A stretch of DNA of 64,000 nucleotides from Halomonas sp. Bachu 37. Its GTDB lineage: Bacteria; Pseudomonadota; Gammaproteobacteria; Pseudomonadales; Halomonadaceae. The translations under genes were made by a program, and so were the position numbers. Positions within the stretch are counted from its first letter, which is position 1. The number at the start of each line of letters is the position of its first letter. Location of the stretch: assembly GCF_039691755.1 (NCBI RefSeq), contig NZ_CP137552.1, positions 806,001 to 870,000 on the forward strand. The letters run 5' to 3'. Under the pieces are notes generated by a model that saw only the letters and a program-made list of their open reading frames with translations, ran no database searches and had not been told where the DNA came from. Shown piece after piece: positions 29,934 through 39,301 of the stretch.

Positions 29934-32657
29934 ATTGTCGCTGCGTCTGCGCCATACCCATTTTTCGAACTCGACGATGAGGAAAATCGCCACGCTGGCC
30001 AGGACGATCACCAGCCAGTGAGTGAGTCCGAGGGCGGCGCTACCGAAGATGTACTGCATGAACGGCAGGTAAGTGAAAGCCGCCTGCAAAAGCATGATCA
30101 GGCCGATGGTGATCCACACCGGGCGGCTACCGAAAATGCCGTTCATGGAGAGCGTGCTATTGATCAGGAAACGACTATTGATCAGATAAGCGGCACTGCC
30201 GGTGACCAGCATGTTGACCGAACCGGCGCGCGCCAAGGCTTCGCTGCCGCCCTGGTCGAGTATCCACGCGAAAATGCCGAACACTCCGGCGAGAAGCAGT
30301 ATCGAAACGAACACCACCCGCCATAGCAGGAAGAGGTCCAGCAGCGGTGCTCTGGGGTCACGGGGCGGGCGCTGCATCAAGTTGTGCTCTCCCTGCTCGA
30401 AGGCGAGCGCCAGCCCTAGCGTTACCGCCACCACCATGTTGACCCACAGCGCCTGCAGGGGCGTCACCGGCAGGCTCGAGCCGGCCAGTACCGCCAGCAT
30501 GATCGCCAGCCCCTGGGCGCCATTGGTGGGCAGGATGAAGGTGATCGTCTTGCGGATATTGTCGTAGACCTTGCGGCCCTCTTCGATGGCGCTGACGATG
30601 GTGGCGAAGTTGTCGTCGGCGAGAACCATTTCCGCGGCGTCCTTGGCGGCTTCGGTGCCCTGGATGCCCATGGCCACGCCGACATCCGCGCGCTTGAGGG
30701 CCGGGCCGTCGTTGACGCCGTCGCCGGTCATCGAGCAGATTCCCCCTCGGGCCTGCATGGCCTTGACCAGGCGCAGCTTGTGTTCCGGCGAAGCGCGGGC
30801 GAAGACATCGATATCGAGGATGATCTGCTCGAGCTCGGCATCGCTCATCGCTTCGATTTCACGGCCGGTCAAGGCCTTGTCGGTGTGGCGGAAGCCCAGT
30901 TGGCGGGCGATCGCCAGGGCCGTGGTGGCGTGGTCACCGGTAATCATCACCGGGCGGATACCGGCTTCGAAGCACTGCTTTACCGCCAGGATGACTTCCT
31001 CGCGAGGGGGATCGAGCAGTCCGACGATTCCCAGCAGCCGCAGGCCCTCCTCGGCATGGTGATCCTCGAGCTCGTCGATGTGTTCGGCTTCCTTTTCCGC
31101 TATTGCCAGTACCCGCAGGCCGCGAGAGGAGAGCGCCTGGATGCGCGATTCCCATAGCGCGGTATCGAGTTCGGCATCGCCATCGGCGGTCCACACCTTG
31201 TGGCACATTTCCAGCAGCCGGTCCGGAGCACCCTTGACCACCAGGTGCTGCTTGCCTTCCAGGTCGTGCATGGTAGCCATGTACTTGCGTTCGGATTCGA
31301 AGGGAATCGTGTCCAGGCGTTTGTGCTGCTGGCGCAAATGGGCGGTGTCGAGACAAGCCTTGCCGGCCGCGACGACCAGAGCGCCTTCGGTGGGATCGCC
31401 GTGGATACGGTAGCGTTCATCCTCTCGGGCCAGCTCGGCATCGTTGCACAGGACGCCGACCTTGAGGAAATGGGCGAGGGCGGGGTGATCGTCGAGGTTC
31501 AGTTCCCGTAGTGTCGCGTCGGGGTTATCGCTGCGCAGGTGAAACTCGCCTTCGGGAGCGAAACCGACGCCATCGATGTGGTACTCCTGGTCGGCGAGCC
31601 AGATGGCCTGGGCGGTCATCTCGTTGCGGGTCAGCGTGCCGGTCTTGTCGGAGAAGATGGTGGAGATGGAGCCCAGGGTTTCCACCGCCGGCAGGCGCCG
31701 CACGATGGCGTTGCGCCTGGCCATGGCCTGGACGCCCAGGGCCAGGCCGATAGTGACGATGGCGGGAAGCCCTTCGGGAATCGCGGCGACCGCCAGGCCC
31801 ACCGCAGCCATGAACATCTCACCGGCGGGCTGGTCATGGATCAGCATGCCCAGGAGGGCGGTAAGCGCCGCTGCTCCCAGAATGAACACCGCCAGAACCC
31901 GACCGGCACGATCCAGCTGTTGCAGCAGCGGCGTCTTGAGCTGCTCCACGCCACGCAGCAACTCGGAAATCTTGCCGATTTCGGTATGGCTTGCGGTTTC
32001 CACCACCAGCCCCTTGGCGTTGCCTTGCACCACGATGGTACTGGCGTAGGCCATGGCGCTACGCTCGGCGAGGTCGGCATCCTCGGCAACGGGCTCGGTC
32101 GACTTGGAAACCGGCTCGGACTCGCCGGTCAGGGCGGCTTCTTCGGTGCGAAAACGGTGGGTCTCGATCAAGCGTAGATCCGCCGGGACACGGTCGCCGC
32201 TTTCGACCATGACGATATCGCCGGGGACCAGCTCCTCGGCCGGGATGGTGGTGCGTTTACCGTCGCGCAGCACATTGGCCTGGGGCGAGAGCATGTTGCG
32301 AATGCTGTTCAGGGCCTGCTCGGCCTTGCCTTCCTGGATGAAGCCGATTAGCGCGATGATGATCACTACACCGAGTATGGCGCCGGCGTCCAGGGTATGT
32401 CCCAGCAACAAGCTTGCGACCGCCGCCACGAGCAGGATCACGATCAGGATATTGTTGAACTGGTCCAGAAGCCGCTTGTACCAGGGCCGTGCCTGTTGCT
32501 GCTGGAGCTTGTTGGGGCCGTAGCGCTCCAGGCGAGTTCGTGCTTCAGTGCTGGAAAGGCCCTGCGATGAACTCTCCTGCGCGGCCAAGGCGGCTTCACC
32601 GGACAAGTTATGCCAAACCTGGCGTGCAGGGGTGTTCGTCGGCGCATTTTCGGCCAT
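29931..32657 (-). CDS. P-type cation-transporting ATPase (P2 type)
   Basis: This 908-residue inner-membrane pump has all landmarks: an N-terminal cation-ATPase domain, the TGES actuator loop, the transmembrane IPEGLP motif, the phosphorylation site DKTGTLT, the hinge GDGVNDGPALKRADVG and the C-terminal membrane bundle. PEGLP and overall length place it with P2A/P2D-like Ca2+ or Na+ pumps. The transported ion cannot be decided by eye. It is transcribed alone. Confidence 0.92.
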   Translation of the reverse strand: MAENAPTNTPARQVWHNLSGEAALAAQESSSQGLSSTEARTRLERYGPNKLQQQQARPWYKRLLDQFNNILIVILLVAAVASLLLGHTLDAGAILGVVIIIALIGFIQEGKAEQALNSIRNMLSPQANVLRDGKRTTIPAEELVPGDIVMVESGDRVPADLRLIETHRFRTEEAALTGESEPVSKSTEPVAEDADLAERSAMAYASTIVVQGNAKGLVVETASHTEIGKISELLRGVEQLKTPLLQQLDRAGRVLAVFILGAAALTALLGMLIHDQPAGEMFMAAVGLAVAAIPEGLPAIVTIGLALGVQAMARRNAIVRRLPAVETLGSISTIFSDKTGTLTRNEMTAQAIWLADQEYHIDGVGFAPEGEFHLRSDNPDATLRELNLDDHPALAHFLKVGVLCNDAELAREDERYRIHGDPTEGALVVAAGKACLDTAHLRQQHKRLDTIPFESERKYMATMHDLEGKQHLVVKGAPDRLLEMCHKVWTADGDAELDTALWESRIQALSSRGLRVLAIAEKEAEHIDELEDHHAEEGLRLLGIVGLLDPPREEVILAVKQCFEAGIRPVMITGDHATTALAIARQLGFRHTDKALTGREIEAMSDAELEQIILDIDVFARASPEHKLRLVKAMQARGGICSMTGDGVNDGPALKRADVGVAMGIQGTEAAKDAAEMVLADDNFATIVSAIEEGRKVYDNIRKTITFILPTNGAQGLAIMLAVLAGSSLPVTPLQALWVNMVVAVTLGLALAFEQGEHNLMQRPPRDPRAPLLDLFLLWRVVFVSILLLAGVFGIFAWILDQGGSEALARAGSVNMLVTGSAAYLINSRFLINSTLSMNGIFGSRPVWITIGLIMLLQAAFTYLPFMQYIFGSAALGLTHWLVIVLASVAIFLIVEFEKWVWRRRSDN

Positions 32658-32797
32658 TCCTTACCTCCAGACATCTAGTGCTTCATGACGAGGCCTCGCG
32701 CTTTGCTCCGGGTCGAGAGCCACGGGCGAGTCTTCATTGAGCTTTGCCGCTGGCTTATCATGCTGCACTGCGATACTGGAAAGCAAGGCGCTATCCC

Positions 32798-33007
32798 TCA
32801 CTCATTGACGGGAGTGGGTTCCTCGATTTCCTGGCCGGGAACGCGATAGCGCACACCATCCGCCGCGGTTTCTTCGTAGCGGCGATTTTCCTCTTCGGCG
32901 GGCATTCCCATCACCGTCTCCCGCGAGCCGTCCGGCCAGGTGTAGGTAGTGCAGCCGCCGAGTGCCAGCAGACTGGCGATCACGGGAAGGACGATAAAAC
33001 GTGGCAT
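32798..33007 (-). CDS. Small lipoprotein of unknown function
   Basis: This 69-residue protein begins MPRFIVLPVIASLLALGGC, a signal peptide with a lipobox (LGGC), so the mature protein would be lipid-anchored at Cys19. A short acidic, tyrosine-containing tail follows. It has a GGAG site. Longer open frames upstream are out of context. No family is recognised. Confidence 0.75.
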   Translation of the reverse strand: MPRFIVLPVIASLLALGGCTTYTWPDGSRETVMGMPAEEENRRYEETAADGVRYRVPGQEIEEPTPVNE

Positions 33008-33069
33008 AAGAGAACTCCGAATATAAGTATTTGAACATGGTTTCAACGGTCGCAATGCGTACGGACGGC

Positions 33070-34893
33070 TTAACGATAACCCCGGGCCTGCAAGCGAAAG
33101 AGGCGCGCATAGCTGCCGTCCTGGTTCATCAGTCTTTGATGATCGCCCTGCTCGATGATCGATCCATTCTCTATCAGCAGTATGTGGTCCGCCGTGCGCA
33201 CCGTCGAGAAGCGATGTGAAATCAGGATGGTCATCTTGTCGTGGCGATGGCGGCGGAAATCCGCGAATACGGCGGCTTCGGCGTCGGCGTCCATCGCCGC
33301 CGTCGGCTCGTCGAGCACCAGTATATCGGCGCTTTCGCGCATGTAGGCTCGAGAAAGGGCGATTTTCTGCCACTGCCCGCCGGATAGCTCCTGGCCGCCC
33401 TTGAACCAGCGACCCAGTTGCGTGTGATAGCGTTGCGGCATGGCATCGATGAAGTCTTCGGCAAGGCCTTGGCGGGCGGCGGTTTCCCAGCGCCCCTCAT
33501 CCTCGAAGGCTTCGACATCCCCGGCGCCCAGGTTTTCGCCCACCTTGAGCTGGTAACGGACGAAATCCTGGAAGATCACGCCGATGCGCCGGTGCAGGGT
33601 TTCGATGTCCCACTCTTTCAGATCGCTGCCATCGAGCAGAATCCGGCCTTGGGTCGGTTCATAGAGGCGCGTCAGCAGTTTGATCAAGGTGGTCTTGCCC
33701 GAGCCGTTCCGGCCCACCAGGGCGAGGCTCTGGCCGGGTGCCAGGTGCAGAGAAATATCGCTGAGCGCTGAAGACTCGGCGCCTGGATAGCGGAAGCTCA
33801 CTTTTTCGAAGCGGATGCCGTCGCCGGGGAATTCGCCTTCATGGCGTGTGCCCGCCGGCGCTGATACTGGTTGCTCCAGGTACTCGTAAAGATTGGAGAG
33901 ATACAGATTGTCTTCGTACATGCCGCTGACCGAGGTCAGGCTGGCGGATAGCGCGCCCTGTCCCTGCTTGAATACCATCAGATACATGGTCATTTCGCCC
34001 AGCGTCAACGTTCCGGCAATGGTTTCCACCACGACCCAGGCATAAGCGCCATAGAATGCCAGAGTACCCAGCAGCCCGAGCAGAAAGCCCCAGCTTTCGC
34101 GGCGCAGGGTGAGGTTGCGATCCTCGCCGTACAGGGTCTGGAAGATATGGCGATAACGCTCCAGCAACAGCGGTTCGAGACCGAACAGCTTGACCTCCTT
34201 GATGCTGTCCTCCCGGGCGAGCACGGTTTCCAGGTACATCTGCATACGCGTGTGGGGCGAGCGTCGGCGGAACAGATGGAATGCATCGCCGGAAAACTTG
34301 GCTTCCGAGGCGAAAACCGGCAACGCACCGATGACCAGTATCAACAGCGCCCATGGCGAGAACTGAACCAGCAGAACGCCGAAGCTGAACAGGGAGATGC
34401 CGTTCTGGGTCAGGGAGAAGGTCTTGTTGACCAGGCCCAGCGGCCGGGTGGAGGCTTCACGGCGGGCGCGGGTCAGCTTGTCGTAGAATTCGCTGTCCTC
34501 GAACTGGGCCAGCGACAGGGTGCCGGCTTTCTCCAGGATCATGACATTGACCTTCTGGCCCAGCAGCGCCCGCAAGAGAGACTGTTGCGCGGAAAGGCCC
34601 CGCTGGGCGAGGGCGATAGCGGCAATGATACCGGCTTCCGCCGCCACGTAGCGCAGTACTGGCCAGACGCCAGCGACGCTAAGCGAGCGTCCCGTCTCCT
34701 GATGGTAGGCCATGGCCTCGACCACCGAGTCGACGATCAACTGGCCGACCCACGCCGCCACGGCCGGCAGCACGCCGGCCACTACCGTGCACAAGGCCAG
34801 GCCGAGGGTCAGCCGGCGGGACGTCTGCCATACCAGGCGCAGCGCCCGACGGCTGTAGCGGAAGACACCCAGAAAGTTCGACACTTGCCTCAT
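33070..34893 (-). CDS. ABC exporter (fused permease and ATPase)
   Basis: This 607-residue half-transporter has about six membrane segments in residues 1-330 and a nucleotide-binding domain from about residue 365. Walker A is GRNGSGKTT, the signature is LSGGQWQKIALSRA, Walker B is ILVLDEPTAAMD and the H-loop is ISHRFST. It probably works as a homodimer. The substrate is unknown. The signature motif is LSGGQ with a Trp after it, slightly unusual but known. Confidence 0.93.
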   Translation of the reverse strand: MRQVSNFLGVFRYSRRALRLVWQTSRRLTLGLALCTVVAGVLPAVAAWVGQLIVDSVVEAMAYHQETGRSLSVAGVWPVLRYVAAEAGIIAAIALAQRGLSAQQSLLRALLGQKVNVMILEKAGTLSLAQFEDSEFYDKLTRARREASTRPLGLVNKTFSLTQNGISLFSFGVLLVQFSPWALLILVIGALPVFASEAKFSGDAFHLFRRRSPHTRMQMYLETVLAREDSIKEVKLFGLEPLLLERYRHIFQTLYGEDRNLTLRRESWGFLLGLLGTLAFYGAYAWVVVETIAGTLTLGEMTMYLMVFKQGQGALSASLTSVSGMYEDNLYLSNLYEYLEQPVSAPAGTRHEGEFPGDGIRFEKVSFRYPGAESSALSDISLHLAPGQSLALVGRNGSGKTTLIKLLTRLYEPTQGRILLDGSDLKEWDIETLHRRIGVIFQDFVRYQLKVGENLGAGDVEAFEDEGRWETAARQGLAEDFIDAMPQRYHTQLGRWFKGGQELSGGQWQKIALSRAYMRESADILVLDEPTAAMDADAEAAVFADFRRHRHDKMTILISHRFSTVRTADHILLIENGSIIEQGDHQRLMNQDGSYARLFRLQARGYR

Positions 34894-35017
34894 GGTTTCA
34901 ACCGGATACGCATAATTTTCCTTATCGGTAGTCGTGATGGCTGGCAGGTATTGCTAGTCTAACGAACACCTGACGGCTTTTATGCAATCTTTCTTGCCCA
35001 TTGGATACGAGACGCCC

Positions 35018-35833
35018 ATGCCGAATTACACGCTATCCGAACGTCTTGCCGTGGCGATTGATATCGCCCATGAAGCGGGGCGCATGATATCCCGAGCCCG
35101 AGAGCAACAGGGGTTCGATCATCGCTACAAGGACGGTCACGAACTGGTGACCGATATCGACGTAGAGGTGGATACCTTCATTACCCAGCGCTTGAATTCG
35201 CTCTTCCCGGGCGATGGTATCCTGAGTGAAGAGCTGGCGCCGGAACGGGACAACATCGCCCAGGCCAAGGCGCTATGGGTTATCGACCCCATCGATGGCA
35301 CCGTCAACTTTGCCCATGGGCTGCGTCATGTGGCGGTATCCATCGCCTGGGTGGAAGAGGGCAAGGCCAGGCTGGGAGTGGTGCATGCTCCATTTCTGCA
35401 GGAAACCTTTTCTGCCGTGGAAGGCGGGGGCGCGCATTGCAATTCGCAACCCATACGCGTCAGTACCGAGGATCAGCTAGCACGCAGCCTGATCGGGACC
35501 GGGTTTCCCTATCGCCGGGAGTCGCGACAGGCGTTGCTCAAGCGTTTCACTCAGGTGATCAATGAATGCCAGGATATACGGCGCAACGGATCGGCGGCAC
35601 TGGATCTGTGCGATGTGGCGTGCGGGCGCCTGGATGGTTACTACGAAAGCGTTTCCCCCTGGGACTTTGCCGCCGGCTGGGTGATCGCCCAGGAAGCGGG
35701 CGCGTCGGTTTCCCACCTTTACCCGGTTCCTTCCGGTATTCCCGCAGACCTTCATGGGGAAAATCTGGTGGTGGCAACCCCGGCCATTCATTCGGCGCTG
35801 GAGAAACTGCTGCGTGAGTCGGATGGTGAATGA
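35018..35833 (+). CDS. Inositol monophosphatase-family phosphatase
   Basis: This 271-residue Mg2+-dependent phosphatase of the SuhB/IMPase/CysQ superfamily has the metal motifs LSEEL, WVIDPIDGTVNFAHG and WDFAAGWVIAQEAG. The ATG at 35018, with a GAGA site, fits the usual family start. An ATG twelve codons earlier at 34982 has no visible ribosome-binding site. The exact substrate (inositol phosphate, PAP or other) cannot be read from the sequence. Confidence 0.9.
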   Translation: MPNYTLSERLAVAIDIAHEAGRMISRAREQQGFDHRYKDGHELVTDIDVEVDTFITQRLNSLFPGDGILSEELAPERDNIAQAKALWVIDPIDGTVNFAHGLRHVAVSIAWVEEGKARLGVVHAPFLQETFSAVEGGGAHCNSQPIRVSTEDQLARSLIGTGFPYRRESRQALLKRFTQVINECQDIRRNGSAALDLCDVACGRLDGYYESVSPWDFAAGWVIAQEAGASVSHLYPVPSGIPADLHGENLVVATPAIHSALEKLLRESDGE

Positions 35834-35863
35834 GCCAATAGATGAAAGTGGAGCAGAAAGCGT

Positions 35864-36559
35864 TCAATAGCGCCGCGAGACCTGGATCACCGTGGTGATC
35901 CCCTGATTCCAGATCATCTCGTAGTGCGCGGTCTGCACGATCGAACGTACCGGCTTGGGTGTCATCAGTCCCCAGCACACGGCATTGGCCTCGCGTACCG
36001 AGTGGTAGCGAATCCCGATTTCACGGTTATCCCGCATGGCTGCGCCGAGCTGTCTTGCCGCGCTGTAATCGTTGGCGCTGTAGATGGGGTCGCTCGGCGG
36101 CAGGACGAGCCCATCGCGAACTCCCGCTTCGTCGAATTCACAGGCCAGGCCACGGAAGGTGAAGCGTTCGTAGTTCAATGACGGTACGTTGCGCCAGTAG
36201 GCCTGCTGATGATGTTTCACCTCGGCAATGGCGGTCTGTAGCGCATCCGCCATGTAGAGAATGCCAAAGCTGCCGTCACTGAAGCGTGAGCCGTCGGGCG
36301 TGACATGGGTAAAAGGAGCGGTGGCATAGGTGCAGCCGGAGATGCCGAAGGGAATCTCGTCGCGGGCCACCAGGGCGAGATTGCCCGCTTCTGTCAATAT
36401 TCGCGGGTTGGTCAGGGCCTGCAGTTCGTACAGCGACTCGAACTCATCGGCGCTGGCGACATCCTCGAAAAGGCTGATGGGAGGGAACTTGCTGTTAACC
36501 AGCCGGTAGCCCTTGACCGGGCGTGCCGGCAAGCGCGGCAGGTGCTCCAGCGCTACCAT
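35864..36559 (-). CDS. RES-domain toxin
   Basis: This 231-residue RES protein follows an Xre/MbcA-type antitoxin gene and overlaps it by 7 bases. Characterised RES toxins of such pairs degrade NAD+. The conserved Arg in GYRLVNSKFPP, the Tyr/Glu core around LYMADALQTAIAEVKHHQ and a Ser/Asn-containing C-terminal half are present. It appears full length with no disruption, unlike the related loci at 39.3-42.5 kb. It lies on the core side of the island boundary. Confidence 0.85.
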   Translation of the reverse strand: MVALEHLPRLPARPVKGYRLVNSKFPPISLFEDVASADEFESLYELQALTNPRILTEAGNLALVARDEIPFGISGCTYATAPFTHVTPDGSRFSDGSFGILYMADALQTAIAEVKHHQQAYWRNVPSLNYERFTFRGLACEFDEAGVRDGLVLPPSDPIYSANDYSAARQLGAAMRDNREIGIRYHSVREANAVCWGLMTPKPVRSIVQTAHYEMIWNQGITTVIQVSRRY

Positions 36560-36951
36560 TGGCTACCACGCAGCGCATCGATACGCTTGAATGTCTCGTA
36601 AATGGCGGCGAAGTCCCCCGATCCCATGATTTCCAGCGGCGAGCGGCCGGCAAAGAAGGGGTTGCCGTTGGCCATCTTCATGAAGCCATAGAGGTTGTCC
36701 GGGTTATCGAACACGATGCGCAGGGCGGCATGAATATTGAGGATATAGCTGATACGCGTCAGCTGGTCTCGGTCGAGCTTGATCTCATGCATGCTGCCAT
36801 TCTTGGCCTTGGCGTAGGTGCTATGTGAGACCCGCAGAATAGCCTCACCCTGCTCGCCGCTGGCGTTCCACTTCTCCAGGATGCGGACGGCGGCTTTCAA
36901 GCCGGTGGCAGCCACAGTCTTGTCGTGGGTAAGCGCTTCCTGGGCATACAT
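36553..36951 (-). CDS. Xre/MbcA/ParS-type antitoxin
   Basis: This 132-residue antitoxin has an N-terminal helical DNA-binding region. The C-terminal toxin-binding (DUF2384) domain has the family pattern NPFFAGRSPLEIMGSGD before an ETFKRIDALRG helix. The ATG at 36951 follows a perfect AGGAGG; a longer frame to 36981 starts before that site. It is cotranscribed with the RES toxin and probably autoregulated through the dyads just upstream. Confidence 0.85.
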   Translation of the reverse strand: MYAQEALTHDKTVAATGLKAAVRILEKWNASGEQGEAILRVSHSTYAKAKNGSMHEIKLDRDQLTRISYILNIHAALRIVFDNPDNLYGFMKMANGNPFFAGRSPLEIMGSGDFAAIYETFKRIDALRGSQW

Positions 36952-36972
36952 GATCGAGTGCCTCCTGATGTT

Positions 36973-37016
36973 TATTTGCAAATACTAGTTCATTGAAAAA
37001 GTATCTGCAAATACTT
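36973..37016. promoter_or_regulatory. Two operator-like dyads of the RES-Xre module
   Basis: A perfect palindrome TATTTGCAAATA (36973-36984) and a near-palindrome AAGTATCTGCAAATACTT (36999-37016) lie 22 and 48 bases before the antitoxin start. They share TGCAAATACT and their centres are 29 bp apart. Position and symmetry suggest autoregulation by the antitoxin or toxin-antitoxin complex; this is inferred. Confidence 0.6.
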
Positions 37017-37084
37017 CTGAAGAAGGCTGAGTATAAGGTACTTCGGGTGGGGGTGATTGGCATCCTGCACCTAATCGAACACAA

Positions 37085-37116
37085 CAAAAAAACCGGCAGC
37101 CCTTAGGAGCTGCCGG
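37085..37116 (-). terminator. Intrinsic terminator of the SDR gene
   Basis: Read on the minus strand, an 8-bp stem (CCGGCAGC and GCTGCCGG) is followed by eight T. It lies 25 bases after the stop of the short-chain dehydrogenase gene. Confidence 0.9.
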
Positions 37117-37140
37117 TGTGTCGAGCGAGGCGCTACCGCA

Positions 37141-38160
37141 TCAGTTTTTCGAGCGCCGCCCGGCCAGGGCAACGGCGCCGATCAACGCGCCCGCGATCAC
37201 GGTCGTGGTCATTACCGGGTGCATCGAGGCGTTGCTGTACAGGCTGGTCTTGGAAACGTGACTGGCGTAATGGGCGCGTTCGCGCATGTCAGTAGCCGGT
37301 TCGTGCAGCGCGAAGTGGCGACGATGTTCCGGCTTGCCGGTCTGCTGCTGGGAAATGACCTTCGCCGACATGATTTTATCCATCAACCGCGGTGCGCAGT
37401 GTCCCAGTGCGGCCATGAGCCGGCCACCGCCACCGACGAACATGTCACGGCGCGGGTGTTCGGCGCAGAAGAGAATGCTGCGTGCGACGATGCGGGGATC
37501 GTAGAGCGGCGGCGGCAGGGTCGGCTCGTGGTCCATGGCATTGCCGGCGTGTTCGGGGAAGGGCGTGGCGATGCTGGCCGGCTTGATCAGCGTGACCGAG
37601 ATGGGCGCGCCGACGTGTTCGAGTTCCATGCGCAGGGCGTCGGTGAAGTCCTTGACGGCATGCTTGGCGGCCGAATACATACCCTGATAGGGAATGGCCT
37701 GGTCCGAGGCGATCGAACCGATGTTGATGATTGCGCCGGAGTAGCCGTCGCGGTGCTGGCCGAGGTGGCGTGCCGCTTCCAGCGAGCCGTGCACGACACC
37801 CCAGAAGGTCGTCTCGAACAGGCGGCGGTGATCTTCCTCCCCGATGTCGAGCAGGTTGCCGAAGAGGGACACCCCGGCATTGTTGATCCAGGTATCGAAG
37901 CCGCCGAAGGCCTCGATGGCGGTTTGCGTTATTTTGTGAACCTGCACCTTGTCGCCGACGTCCACCGCGACGTGGACGGCCTCGCCACCGGCATGATTGA
38001 TTTCATCGCACAACTCGCGCAGCGTATTCTCGTCGCGTGCCGCAAGCACCAGACGTGCCCCATGGGCGGCGGCCATGCGCGTGGTCGCCAGGCCGATGCC
38101 CGTGGTGGCGCCGGTTATCACGATCGTCTGATCTTCCAGGTCTTTCAAGTGCAGTGCCAT
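37141..38160 (-). CDS. Short-chain dehydrogenase/reductase
   Basis: This 339-residue NAD(P)-dependent oxidoreductase has a Rossmann motif TGATTGIG near residue 17, NNAG near residue 93, and the catalytic Ser (NIGSIAS) and YxxxK (YSAAK). After the SDR core an extension of about 90 residues carries a hydrophobic C-terminal segment (VIAGALIGAVALAG), so the protein may be membrane-tethered. Its substrate is unknown. It has a clear GGAG site and its own terminator. Confidence 0.88.
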   Translation of the reverse strand: MALHLKDLEDQTIVITGATTGIGLATTRMAAAHGARLVLAARDENTLRELCDEINHAGGEAVHVAVDVGDKVQVHKITQTAIEAFGGFDTWINNAGVSLFGNLLDIGEEDHRRLFETTFWGVVHGSLEAARHLGQHRDGYSGAIINIGSIASDQAIPYQGMYSAAKHAVKDFTDALRMELEHVGAPISVTLIKPASIATPFPEHAGNAMDHEPTLPPPLYDPRIVARSILFCAEHPRRDMFVGGGGRLMAALGHCAPRLMDKIMSAKVISQQQTGKPEHRRHFALHEPATDMRERAHYASHVSKTSLYSNASMHPVMTTTVIAGALIGAVALAGRRSKN

Positions 38161-38236
38161 TGTCGCTCTCCTTGCTGACTGTTGATGGTGACTGATGAGG
38201 GTTGGGGCAAGAGTGGTTGTCGCTGAGGTGTTTCAG

Positions 38237-38701
38237 TCAGCTAACACTATTCCACACTCTTGCCGTGCGAGGGTCGGGCACGTTGTCGAAATCGCGGGCC
38301 AGCGCCTCCAGATCGCGCGCCATGGTCTCGCCGGACATGGGGCGTCCATGACCGGTCATGACCACGCTGGGTTTGAGGTCGGCCAGGCGTCGCACGGAAT
38401 CGCGGGCAGCCTCCCAATCGGGAGTGAAGTAGCGCGGCGGTCCACTGAGTTCTCGATGTTGGGTCAATACCTGATAGAGCTCATCCTGGCGGACGGTAAC
38501 GAAGGCATCGCCGACGATCATGGCGCGGTCCGTGTCGCGGAAGAAAGATACGTGTCCTTGAGTGCTACCGAACCGACGTGATCGAAGTGACCGTGAGTCA
38601 GGATGATTGCTTCGGGACGAGCGTTCTCTCCGAATCGAGAGGTCGCCGCTCTTGAACGATGTCATGGGCATGACTTTGTTGCGCAACGGGTTGTGAGACA
38701 T
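38237..38701 (-). pseudogene. Metallo-beta-lactamase-fold hydrolase, two internal deletions
   Basis: The start reads MSHNPLRNKVMPMTSF, typical of MBL-fold hydrolases, and breaks off after SGDL. The next homologous piece, in another frame (bases about 38655-38560), reads SRFGENARPEAIILTHGHFD and so keeps the first metal motif. After GSVALKD it jumps to TQGHVSFFRDTDRAM, and the C-terminal third then continues normally with ATGHG-like metal ligands (VVMTGHGRPMSG). Two deletions with frame changes make it non-functional. Confidence 0.8.
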
Positions 38702-38856
38702 GGCGAATCCTCCCTTATCGGCTGATTGACCTTAAGGGTAGGAGTTGTGGGGAAGTTGGCAGTTTAATTATGTAAGCGGCCGAGTGCAGGCACATGGCTC
38801 TGCAGGATAGGATTCCTATGCGTTCCTATGCGATAGTTGACAATTTGTTGACCACA

Positions 38857-38897
38857 CAAAAAAACCGCCACCCGGCATGATCCGTAAGTGGCGGTTT
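38857..38897 (-). terminator. Terminator after the tRNA 3' fragment
   Basis: Stem AAACCGCCAC (38862-38871) pairs with GTGGCGGTTT (38888-38897). An A run on the left gives a T run on the minus strand, so it would terminate the tRNA transcript. A TTTCTTTT run on the other side could make it bidirectional. Confidence 0.8.
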
Positions 38898-38910
38898 CTT
38901 TTACTGATTC

Positions 38911-38943
38911 TGGTCGGAGCGACAGGATTCGAACCTGCGACCT
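38911..38943 (-). tRNA. 3' fragment of a tRNA gene (probably tRNA-Pro): island attachment site
   Basis: On the minus strand this is the T arm and acceptor 3' side of a tRNA (GCAGGTTCGAATCCTG followed by CTCCGACCA). G72 before the discriminator A implies a C1-G72 pair, characteristic of tRNA-Pro. The sequence before it (toward higher coordinates) does not form an anticodon or D arm, so only the fragment remains. Such 3' duplicates are left when an integrase uses a tRNA gene as attachment site. Confidence 0.75.
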
Positions 38944-39301
38944 TTGCAACCCCATACCTTTACTTAGAGTTTTTGGATATAAACGATATCCACCTTAATG
39001 AGGTAGAAAAGGTTGATAAATCAAAATGATAAGCCTATATCCGGCTTTATGGCATGTTGCTGGATGTTGCTGCTTGTTGCCGACGCTTGGAACCTATTTG
39101 GAACCTAGAAATTGGCGAGGCACATACACCTCACTGCTCGTGACTTGTGAGTTCTCTCCCATACCTAGACCTTAGTAGGAGCTGCCTCTGTTAACGGGGG
39201 CGAGGTCAGTACTATGGCATTCTATGTCCGGATAGCCCTTCGGTTCGCCGACTGAGATACTTTGCAATATAGTTATATCAAATTTCCATGGTGTATCAGC
39301 T
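38944..39301. other. Probable integrase arm-site region, no gene
   Basis: No gene is visible. The stretch contains short direct repeats: GTTGCTG twice followed by GTTGCC within 27 bases (39056-39082), and two copies of TTGGAACCTA about 10 bases apart. Repeats of this kind beside a tRNA fragment fit the arm-type sites of a tyrosine-recombinase attachment region; this is inference. No integrase gene lies within the window's island part. Confidence 0.4.

Noticed and set aside
38911..38985. Complete tRNA gene
   Set aside because: Only the T arm and acceptor 3' side are present; no D arm, anticodon arm or 5' acceptor strand can be found.
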